From: Marthasterias glacialis
Lineage: Eukaryota > Echinodermata > Asteroidea > Forcipulatida > Asteriidae
Direction: 5' to 3'
Assembly: GCA_911728455.2 (NCBI GenBank)
Contig: OU452223.1
Span: 14,111,423 to 14,175,422, forward strand
DNA: 64,000 nt
Part shown: positions 43,549 to 52,880 of the stretch, piece after piece
Layout of the letters: every line of letters begins with the position of its first letter
Numbering within the stretch: position 1 is the stretch's first letter
Translations under genes and position numbers: made by a program
Notes under the pieces: generated by a model
What the model was told of the DNA's origin: nothing
The model's database searches: none
Seen by the model: only the letters and a program-made list of their open reading frames with translations

Positions 43549-46500
43549 GTATGTAAAAATACTTCATCATGTAGCACTGACTCATTACCTCCCAGGTCAC
43601 AGTGAAGCAATCAAATCATGAAGTTTCTTCCCAAGCTGAAGTTTTGCCATCTCTTAAATTCTCCTGAGGCTCATGTTGTTCATTCCCTGAAAATTTTTCC
43701 AACCTAATTATTTAGCAACTATCAAATTATTCCTAAGCTGATGTTGTGTCTTCTCATAAAATTTCCCAAAGCACATCTTGTCCAGTCCCTCAAAAACATG
43801 CCAATCTAATGTTATTTCAACTCTTAAATGTTCCTGAGCTTTTTTGTACTGTCTGCTAAATGTGTTTGTGCTCCCACTGTCCAATCCCCCAAAAGCTTAT
43901 CAACCGTATGTTTTGTCAAAACTCAAATTGTTCTGAAGATGATGCTGTGCCGTCTCTTCATTTTTCTTATTGCTCATTTTGTTCAGTCCCTCAAAAAATA
44001 GTCAGCCTACAGTTGTAATGTTTTTCTCAAGTTGTTACTTAGCCAAAGTTATGTCATCTCTGAAAGTTTCAAAGGTTGTCTAGTCCCTTAAAAACTTGCC
44101 AAACTAATGATCTGTCAACATTCAAATTGTTTCCAAGCTGATTTTGTGCACTCTGTTAAATTTTCCCGCGGTTCATGTTGTCCCGTCCCTCAAAGACTTG
44201 AAACCTAATGATTCTAAATAATCACATTTTTCCCAAGTCAATAATGTGCTGCCTCTTAATTATTCTCTAAGTAAATCTTTTCCAGTCCCTTAAAACTTTG
44301 CCAAGCTAGATATTTTACCACTGTCAGAATTTTTCCCAAGTTGATACATGTCGTGTTGTCTCTAAATTAGCCAACCTAATGATTTTTCAAAACTCAAAAC
44401 CGATGTTGTCCTGTCTCTTAAAAGTTTGTGAAGTACACGTTCAGTTCCTAAAAAGCCTGCTAACCTAATAATTTTTCAAAACTTAAGTTTTTCTCAAACT
44501 GATTTAGTGCCGTCTCTTAAATTTTCTTTAAAGTCATGTTGTCCGGTCCTTTAGAAACTTGCCAACCTTATGATTGCTCCCAAGTCGTGTTGTTCTGTCT
44601 CTTAACATTTTTTTGATACATGTTGTCCTTTCCTTCAGAAACTTGCCAATTTTGCAACACTGAAATTGTTCCCAAGCTGATATCATGCAGTCTTTTAAAT
44701 TTTCTCTTAGCTCATGTTGTCCAATTACTACAAATTTTTCAACTCTAAGTTCCCAAGCTGATGTTGTGCCCTCTTTTGGGAAGCCAACATTTTGCCCAAG
44801 GCATATTTGTTCCATCCATTAAACATTTGACCGCGTTTTGATTTTTCAACTTTCAAACTGTTCCCAAGCCGATGTTGTTCCTTCTCTTAATTTTTCTTCA
44901 GGCTCATGTTGTCAAGTCCCTTAGGAACTTGCCATCCTTTTGGTTTTTCAACACTCAATTCATTACAAAGCCGACATTGTGCTGTCTCTTAAATTTCCCG
45001 GAGGCCTATGTTGTCCAGTCCCTCAAAAGCTTGCCAGCTTAATGATGTTCAACTATCAAATTAGTCCTAAGCTGATGTTGTGCCTTCTCGTAAAATTTCC
45101 CAAAGCACATCTTTTCCAGGCCCCTTAAAAACATGCCAATCTAATGTATTTTTCAACTCTTAAATTGTTCCTGGGCTTTTTTGTGCCGTCTGCTAAATGT
45201 TGTTTATGCTCACACTGTCCAATCCCTCAAAAGCTTATCAAAAGCTTATTTCAAAACTCAAATTGTTCCCAAGCTGATGTTGTGCCGTCTCTTAAATTTT
45301 GGAGGCTTATGTTGACCAGTCCTTATAAAAATATACCAACCTCATGATTTTTTATCACTCGATGTGTTTCAAAGACATCTCTTAAATTTTCCAGAGGCTT
45401 GTCTAGTCCCTAAAAAGCTTGCCAATCTTATGATTTTTCAACACTCTAATCGTTCCACAATGGATGTTGCTCAGTCTTGTAAATTTTCCCAAAGTACATG
45501 TTGTCCAGTCCCTCAGAAACTAGCCATCCTAATGATTTTTCAACTTTTAAATTGTTTACAAGCAAATGTTGTGCCATCTTTTAATTTTTTTTCCCAAGGC
45601 TCACATTGTCCAGTCTTTCAAAAGCTTGCCAAACAAACAGATTTTTCTAAAATGTTGTTCTGTCTATCAAAATTTGTTGAGACTGATTAAGTCCCTCGAA
45701 CATTGTCCAACCTAATATTTCTTGACTTTCAAATTTTTACCCTGCTGAGGTTAAGCTGTATCTTAAATTCTCTTCAGGCCTGTGTTGTCCAGTCCTTTAA
45801 TACTTGCCAGTCTAATGATTTGTCAATGGTGCAAATGGTGAAACTGATTTTTGGAGCTGATGTTATACCAATTCTTAAAATTTTTCTGAGGCTCATGTTG
45901 TCTTATCCCTAAAAAGTTGACATCCTAATGAGGCAAAAACTTGTTAACCTTATGATGTTTTGGACTTTCGAATTTATATCAAGACAATGTTGTGTAGTGT
46001 GGTCTCTTAAATTCTCTGCAGGCTTGTGTTGTCCAGTCTTTCAGAACTTGGGAACTTAATGATCTTTCAATGATGAAAATGTTCCCAAGCTGATGCCATG
46101 TTTTAAATCTTCCCAAATTACATATTGTCCAGTTCCTCAAAAACTTACCATTCCATTGTTTTTTCCAATTCTCAAATTGTTCCCGAGATGATTTTGTGCC
46201 ATTTCTTATAAATTTTCCAGAGGCTCATGTTGTCCGATCTCTCAAAAACTTGACAGCCTAATGAATGATTTCTCAAATCTAATTTTTCCCCAAGCCGATA
46301 ATGTGTTGTCTCTAAATTTTTCTTCAGGCTTATGATGTCCAGTCCTTCAGAAACTTGCCAAGCATTTGATTTTTCAACTCTCAAACTTTTCCCAAGCCGC
46401 TGTTATGCAGTCTCTTAAATTTTGCCAAAGTACATGATGTCCAGTCCATTGAAACTTGCCAATGTAATGATTTTACCATTTCTCAAATTGTTCCCGAGGC

Positions 46501-48484
46501 TCATGTTGTCCAATCCCTCAAAAACTTGGCAACCTAATGATCTCTCAAATCGACATTTTTTCCCAAGCCAATGTTGTGCCATCTCTTAAATTTTCCTTGG
46601 GCTCCTATTGTCCAGAATCTTTCCAACCTTATGATCTTTCAATACTCAAACTGGTCCCAAGCTGATGTTGGTCATTCTTTTAAATTTTCCAGAGTATATT
46701 GTCCAGTGCCTCATAAACTTGCCAATCTGTTGTTTTTGCAAGTCTCAAATTATTCCAAAGGTGAATTTGTGCCATCTCTTAAAGTTTTCCTTGGGCTCAT
46801 GCTTTCCAATCCCTCAAAAACTTCACAGCCCAATTAATGATTTCTCAAATGATTTCCTCTTAATGATTTTTTTAAAGGCTCATGTTATGCAATCTCTCAG
46901 AAACTTGCCAATGTAATGATTTTTCAACGGTGAAAATTTTCCCAAACTGATGTCATGCTTTCTTCAATTTTTTCCAAAGAACAGTTGTCTCAAAAACTTG
47001 CCAATCGATTGTTTTTTCAACTCTCATATCGTTCCTGAGGTGATGTCATAGCGCCTCTTAAATGTCCGAGGTTCACGTTGTTCAATACCTCAAAACGTTG
47101 ACAGCCTAATGATTTCCAAAATCCAAATTTTTCCCAAGTCGAAATTGCTTGAGGCTCATGTTCTCCAGTCTCTCAAACGTGATTTTGCAATTTCAAATTG
47201 TTCCCAAGCTGATGTTGTCCCTTCTCTTAAATTTTCCCAAAGCACATGTTGTTCAGTCCCTCAGAAACATTCCAATGGTTTATGAACTCTTAAATTGTTC
47301 CTGAGCCTTTTTGTGCCATGTCCTAAATGTTATTGATGCTCATTTTGTCCAGTCTCTCAAAAACTTACCAACCTTACGTTTTTTAAAAAGTCAAATTTGT
47401 CCCTAATCCAATGTTATGCTGTCTATATATTTAATGAGTATCATGTCTTACAGTCCCTCAAGCATGCCAACCTAATGATTTATCAAATCTCAATTCATTC
47501 CCAAGCCTTTTTTTTTTGTCCGTCATTTTATCCAGTGTCTCAAAAACTTGCCATTCTTATGTTTTCTTAAACTCTTTTAAGTTGTTCTAAATTGGATGTT
47601 GTGCTGTCTCTTAAAATTGCAGCAACACAAACACTTTCAGGCTCATGTTGTCAAGTCCTTTAGAAAGTTGCAAATCTTTAGATTTTTGAACACTCAAATT
47701 GTACCCAAGTAGATGTTGAACTGTTCATTTTCTCTACTCCCTCAAAACTTGGCAACCTAATGGTTTTTGGACTCTCAGATTTTTCCCAAGCCGATCTTGT
47801 GCCATCTCATTAAATTTCCCATTTCCTCCTTAAATGTCACAAAGTCTCTCAAAACTTGCTAACCTAATGATTTCGTTCCAAAGCTGATATTGTGCCATCT
47901 TTTAAAATTTACCCAGCCACATGTTGTTCAGACCCTCAAAAACTTACTAACCTAATTTTTTCCTAAGCAGATGTTTTGTTGTATCTTAATTTTTAAGAAG
48001 GCTCACGTTGTCCATTCCATGGGTGTTTTCTTTTAATTTTTCCCAAAGAACATGTTGTCCAGTCCCTCAGAAACCTGCAAACTTAATGACTTTACAGTAG
48101 TCAGATATTTTCCAACTTGATGCTGTTGTGTCTCTCACCAATTGTTGTGTAGTGGTCCCAAGCTGTTCTTGTGCTGGCTCTGAAATTTTATTGACGGTCA
48201 TGTTGTCCAATCCTTAATAAAATTGTCAAACTTATGATTTGTCCACACTAAAGTTGTTCCCAAGTTGATGTTGTGCTTTGTCTTAAAGTTGCACAAAGGT
48301 CATGTTGACTATTTCCTCAGAAAATTACCATTCCAATGAAGAAGATATTCCCGAGCTGATGTTGTGCCATATCTTAAATATTTCTGAGGGTTTATATTGT
48401 CTAATCCCTCATAAATTGATTTATTGATTACGATTGATTGTTTACCTGAAATGTTTAATACAGTGTATCTTATTTTGTTTGCAG

Positions 48485-48613
48485 ATTATTCACTGATTGA
48501 AAAGCAGTATCCATCATGTACAAGAACCTCCCTCCTTCATCAGCAGATGCTTTTATCAAGGTCAACTTTGATGTCATGTTTGGGATAGCTATTTATCATT
48601 TCTCGATGTCAAG
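48485..48613 (+). pseudogene. Exon A copy 11
   Basis: The acceptor TTATTTTGTTTGCAG is kept; the donor is GTTTGT. It begins YSLIEKQYPSCTRTSLLHQQ and then MLLSRSTL, with later loss of frame. The usual flank follows (AAGAGCTATTTCTTGTTAGC), and then TTGTTATGAGTATTTAACTT joins the last few 102-bp units at ~48,745. Confidence 0.55.
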
Positions 48614-48849
48614 GTTTGTTTAAAGAGCTATTTCTTGTTAGCAGTGAACCCATAGATTTAACATGTTGTCTTTTTGGCTAAGGTGATCATGTAAATATGC
48701 TAAATATTGTTATGAGTATTTAACTTTGTGTTTTCCCCTAGATAATGTTGAACAATCCTTTAGAAACTTGCCATCCTAATAAATTTTCAATTGTCCAAAA
48801 ATTCCGAGCTGATGTTGTGCCGTGTGTTAAATATTTCTGATGTTAAGGT

Positions 48850-49115
48850 GCACTCTCAAGCTCTCTATTACTATTGGCTATTTTCAATCAATTAATGGCC
48901 TATTAAAGAAATAGTTTCTGATTTGATGTAACGTTTAACACTCTTTAATGTTTAATCAATGTTTAATCTTTTTTTGTTTGTAAAGTAATCACTGATTGAA
49001 GAGTAGTGTGCATCATGGATAAGAGTCTGCCTCTTTCATGTGCAGATGTTTTTATGAAGATGAATCTGGAATGCATGTTTGTGATTGCTGTGCATCGCTT
49101 CTCAGTGTATGAGGT
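48850..49115 (+). pseudogene. Exon A copy 12, highly decayed, outside the array
   Basis: About 48,985-49,113 aligns with exon A (CACTGATTGAAGAGTAGTGT, then GCATCATGGATAAGAGTCTG and CAGATGTTTTTATGAAGATG). The acceptor AG is weakened to TTTGTAAAG and there is a stop where others have Gln. The flank TAAGTATTGAAAACATGTG..GGCCACAGTGATTATGTAAAC also aligns. It stands beyond the minisatellite and is the oldest-looking copy, possibly marking the state before expansion. Confidence 0.5.
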
Positions 49116-50289
49116 TTGTTTAGAGAGATGTTTAATGTAAGTATTGAAAACATGTGTTTAACATGTTTTTTTGGCCACAGTGATTATGTAAACAAGCCAG
49201 AAATTGTATATGTGGGTATTTAAATTTGGGATTGACTGTAGATTTTGTTTTTGGTTTGCAATAAGATTGTGCATTTGTAAAATAGAAAAATTGTAATGAT
49301 TGTAATACTGTTATAAGTGGACTTGTTTCTTAAATTAGTTTGTGGTCTACTATAAAACATGTAGGCCAATTGCAGAATGTGTCCAATAACTAGTGTGTCC
49401 CAAGATTCAATAGCCGATCATGTGTGTAGTTGTAATATTAGAAATATGTTGGAGTGACTGATGAAGCCATGTCTGTATTGTTCTTGATTAGATTGTCAGG
49501 ATGGATATGACGTTGATAGCTTTTTGACATGGATGACGAAGACCTGAATAGTGATAACAGATAAAGGTGAATAAAGGAGAACACCGGTGGCATTGAGGAA
49601 GGCAGTGGAATATTGCAAAAAAAAATTTAACCATGTTTAATGATTTGATAACGGAACTAGAGCGAATTTTGTGATGTACATAGCAGGAGTCGTAATGGTT
49701 ATTTCAGGCAGTAGAGACAGTGAATGTAGTTGTTAATATGTGATGTAAAGATGAGTATTGTGAAAAATGAATGTTGAAACATTTAATAGTGAAAATAATA
49801 TTGATGTTGAAAGTAAATGTGTACTAATGAATTGATGCATTGAATAAGTTTGAAAAAGATAAGACCTTAATAGGATGAACCAGAAGATCGACAGTAATGG
49901 AGAAGAGTGTATTTAAATGTGAATGACAAGGTTTAAATATCAAAAGTAATTTTATTGTAGTTTTGTACTAGTAGAAAATAATAATTGTATAATAACATTT
50001 ATGGTGAATTAAGGCAATTTTTTGAATGTTAAGGTGTAAAAGGGTTGTTTTTCTTGTAATTAATGTTTGTGTAATAAAAGTTATGGTGAATAAAGAGAAG
50101 TTTTTGAAAGAGAAAGTTTCATGCATTGAATGAATTTTAAATGGTTAGTGTTAAGGAAGAACAAGTATTAGAGGTGAAAGTTGTGTAAGGTTTTTTGCTA
50201 AGAGTTAGTGAAGTTTGTGATGGGTATAATAGTTTTGGAAATGGAATAGTAATATTGGTTAAAATGTATGGGTAGAATATGTTTGGTGT
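49115..50289. other. C-poor, strand-asymmetric DNA without genes
   Basis: The + strand has very few C residues over more than a kilobase and is rich in A, G and T. The left part, to ~49,600, aligns with 26,420-26,745 and 27,151-27,190. The rest shows loose repetition of AATGTGAATG, GGTGAATTAAGG and GTAATAAAAGTTATGGTGAA. No open frame is worth calling. Confidence 0.55.
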
Positions 50290-51250
50290 AGGATTAGTAA
50301 GTTGTTATAAAGTGCAAGGCTTTAGTTTGTCTGGTAGGGGAGTAGCAAGCTGTTTAAAATGTGTCTGGTGTAGGAGTACAATGCTGTATTGAATTGTACG
50401 GGTAGGATATGCGCGGTATAGGAGTGCAATGCTGTCTTTAAATGTACAGGTAGGATATTCGTGGTATAGGAGTAGCAAGGTGTATTGAAATGTATGAGTA
50501 GGATATGCGTGGTAAAGGAGTAGCAAGCTGTCTTAAATTGTACGAGTAGGATGTGCGTGGTATAGGAGTAGCAAGCTGTCTTGAAATGTACGGGTAGGAT
50601 ATGCGCGATATAGGAGTAGCAAGCTGCATAGAGATGTACGAGTAGGATATGCGTGGTAAAGGAGTAGCAAGGTGTCTTAAATTGTATGGGTAGGATATGT
50701 GTGGTATATGAGTAGCAAGCTGTCTTGAAATGTAAGGGTTGGATATGTGCGGCATAGGAGTTTAAAGCTGTATTGAAATGTATGGGTAGGATATGATTGG
50801 TATAGGAGTAGCAAGCTGTCATAAAATGTACGGTAAGGATATGTGTGGTATAGTAGTAGCAAGCTGTATTGGAATGTACGGGCAGGATATGTGGGGTATA
50901 GGAGTAGCAAGCCGTTTTAAAAAGTATGGTTAGGATATGCGTGGTATAGGAGAAGCAAGCTGTTTTGAAATGTATGGGTATGATATGTGTGGTAAAGGAG
51001 AAGCAAGCTGTTTTGAAATGTATGGGTATGATATGTGTGGTAAAGGAGAAGTAAGTTGTTTTGAAATGTATGGGTAGAATATGTGTTGTATAGGAGTACA
51101 AAGCTGTCTTGAAATGTATTGGTAGGATATGCTTGGTATAGGAGTATCAAGCTGTATGAAAATGTATGTGTAGAGTATGTGTGGTATAGGAATAGCAAGC
51201 TGTATTTAAATGTATGTTTAGAGTATGTGTGGTATAGGAGTAAGAAGCTG
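50290..51250 (+). repeat. 48-bp tandem array, ~20 copies
   Basis: The unit contains GGAGTAGCAAGCTGT, CTTGAAATGTACGGGTAGGA and TATGCGTGGTATA, 48 bp in all. Because 48 is a multiple of three, the reverse strand is open for 259 codons with a 16-residue repeat (YSYTTHILPIHFKTAC). Neighbouring frames on that strand are open too, which argues that this is a satellite and not a gene. Confidence 0.9.
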
Positions 51251-51344
51251 ATGTGGTGTCGGAATATGTGTGATGTAGGAGTAGCCCTGTATGTAAAGAT
51301 TAGAGTGTAAAGTGTAGTACTGGGTAATGTGACGTATTTATAAG

Positions 51345-51413
51345 GGGGGATAGGGGGGCGAAGCCCCCCTGGGGTGGCGGGGCGGAGCCCCGCAGGGCCC
51401 GGCGTAAGCCGGG
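51345..51413. other. Cluster of three GC-rich hairpins
   Basis: In an otherwise AT-rich region three perfect hairpins follow each other: AGGGGGGC-GAA-GCCCCCCT (51,352-51,370), CGGGGC-GGA-GCCCCG (51,378-51,392) and CCCGGC-GTAA-GCCGGG (51,398-51,413). Stems are 8, 6 and 6 bp; the last loop is of GNRA type. The composition is quite unlike its neighbours. It resembles the GC-rich hairpin clusters known from some organelle and viral genomes, but I cannot assign an origin. Confidence 0.8.
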
Positions 51414-51454
51414 AAAATTTTTTAGGGGTATTCTCTTTTTATTTTTCTTTAATT

Positions 51455-51535
51455 TTCATTTTTATTTTATTTTATTTTATTTTATTTTATGTATGTATAT
51501 ATATATATATATTATTATATATTAAAATATTATTT
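51455..51535. repeat. (TTTTA)n and (TA)n simple repeats
   Basis: A TTTTA pentamer tract runs to about 51,490, followed by GTATG and a TA dinucleotide tract to about 51,530. Confidence 0.85.
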
Positions 51536-51536
51536 A

Positions 51537-51617
51537 ATTATCCGAAGTAGTTCCCCCAAATCGGCAAGTAACTTATTACAAGTTACTTGCCGATTTGGGG
51601 GAACTACTTCAGATAAT
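51537..51617. repeat. Near-perfect palindrome, 38-nt arms, 5-nt loop
   Basis: The left arm (51,537-51,574) contains AGTAGTTCCCCCAAATCGGC; the right arm (51,580-51,617) is its reverse complement with one mismatch. The loop is ATTAC. The structure could extrude as a cruciform, or fold as one long RNA hairpin of miRNA-precursor size. It may also be a minimal foldback element; no target duplication is clear. Confidence 0.85.
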
Positions 51618-51619
51618 AG

Positions 51620-51940
51620 TAAGACTCGTTGAATAATACGCTATGAGATGGGCAAGATGTTGCAACAAGTTTAATGAAGTAAAATTGACAACAAAGTTTA
51701 AGGAAAAATTCTGTAACAAGTTTAAAGTAACAAAGTTTAAAGTAGCAAGTTGTAACAAAGTTTGAAGAGAAAAATTGTAACAAAATTGAAGAAATAAAAA
51801 TTGTCAGGAAAATAGTTTGTGTAATATTTTAGGCAAATTTTATACATGTATGAAAATTTTAGGAAAATCTTAAACCAAAGATGAAGGAAATTTAATGAAA
51901 ACTTTATGCGAAAATTTAAGGAAAATTTTACATGAAAACT
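51620..51940. other. AT-rich degenerate repeats
   Basis: Loose repetition of AACAAAGTTTAAG and AAGGAAAATTTTA. The part from GCAAATTTTATACATGTA at ~51,834 recurs at ~52,039, so this is a ~205-bp duplication. No gene. Confidence 0.55.
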
Positions 51941-52630
51941 TTAAGGAAAATTTGAAAATTGCAATTTCTAGCAAAGTTTGACGTCATCTATTTGAAAAGT
52001 TTGAAGCAATTTCTAGCAAAGTTTGACAACATCTTTTTGCAAATTTTATACATGTAGGAAAATTTTAGGAAAATCTTTAACCAAAGATGAAGGAAATTTT
52101 AAAAGAAAATTTAAGGAAAATTTTACATGAAAACTTTAAGGAAAATTTGATGCGAAAACTTTAATTCAGATGCAATTTCTAGCTAAGTTCGATGCAATTT
52201 TTAGCAAAGTTTGACGCAATTTCTAGCAAAGTTTGACAACATCTTTTTGCAAAGTTTGACGCAATTTCTAGCAAAGTTTGATGTAATTTCTAGCATGTTT
52301 TTGTCATGCACTTTCAACCAAATTTGATTGTAATTTTTGTGAAAATTTGAAGCAATTTTTAGCAAAGTTTGACAACATCTTTTTGCAAAGTTTGACGCAA
52401 TTTCTAGCAAAGTTTGATGTAATTTCTAGCATGTTTTTGTCATGCATTTTCAACCAAATTTGATTGTAATTTTTGGCAAAATTTGACGCAATTTCTTGCA
52501 AAATTTGACGCAATTTCTAGCATGTTTTTGTCATGCATTTTCAACCAAATTTGATTGTAATTTTTGGCAAAATTTGATGCAATCTTTTCGAAAAGTCTGA
52601 TGCAATTTCTAGCAAAGTTTGATCAATTCC
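51940..52630 (+). repeat. Short ~22-24-bp repeats, ancestral-looking
   Basis: The monomer is GCAATTTCTAGCAAAGTTTG followed by AC or AT. It occurs in runs, and within larger repeats of ~100-130 bp that include GCATGTTTTTGTCATGCA and TTTCAACCAAATTTGATTG. The latter motifs also make up the neighbouring 45-bp satellite. Confidence 0.75.
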
Positions 52631-52880
52631 ACACACAAAACATAAGAAAATGTTACACTTAAAATTTTTAATGAAATCTTGACATTCTTGTCTCTTCTGC
52701 AGCCAGTTCGTCTATGTTCCAAGATCTTAATGGCTTGACTGAAGGGGTTTGGTGTTGTAGAGATACAAAATCTTAGCACTGTTGTAAATCAGCGTTGTTC
52801 ACTACCAACTGTAAAATAAAAAATTAAAAGGATTTAGAATAAAGGAACAAATTTTAATTTAACAAACTGTGCCCTACATG
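52630..52880. other. Short non-repeat spacer
   Basis: About 250 bp (CTTGACATTCTTGTCTCTTC..CACTACCAACTG) separate the two related repeat fields. I see no gene or element in it. Confidence 0.5.

Larger units (their letters stand above)
41796..48470 (+). repeat. 102-bp array, segment 14, containing exon A10 and exon B8
   Basis: Right-hand part of the minisatellite. 44,534-45,130 resembles 19,250-19,720 and 45,253-46,400 resembles 34,046-36,800, so this stretch is assembled from copies of blocks further left. Confidence 0.8.
582..48850 (+). repeat. Giant ~102-bp minisatellite, interrupted (overall extent)
   Basis: The same ~100-102 bp unit recurs, diverged, across this whole interval. Its recognisable blocks, in order, are CTCATGTTGTCCAGTCCCTC, AACTTGCCAACCTAATGA, TTTTTCAACTCTCAAATTG, TTCCCAAGCTGATGTTGTG and CCGTCTCTTAAATTTTCCTG. 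Every copy I checked is in the same orientation. Copies differ by many substitutions and small indels, so most of the array is old, but some multi-kilobase blocks inside it are nearly identical and therefore recent. On the + strand the unit holds about 27 C and 15 G, a persistent strand asymmetry. The array is interrupted by exon-like modules, a 51-bp satellite and several transposons, which are listed separately. Several hundred copies are present. Confidence 0.9.

Noticed and set aside
1630-48613. Assigning exons A and B to a named protein family such as a giant ubiquitin ligase
   Set aside because: The peptides look like real protein, but no motif is diagnostic and I could not search a database.
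50322-51101. 259-codon - strand frame with YSYTTHILPIHFKTAC repeats
   Set aside because: Translation of the 48-bp array; neighbouring frames are open too, and there is no signal peptide or domain that would mark a repeat protein.
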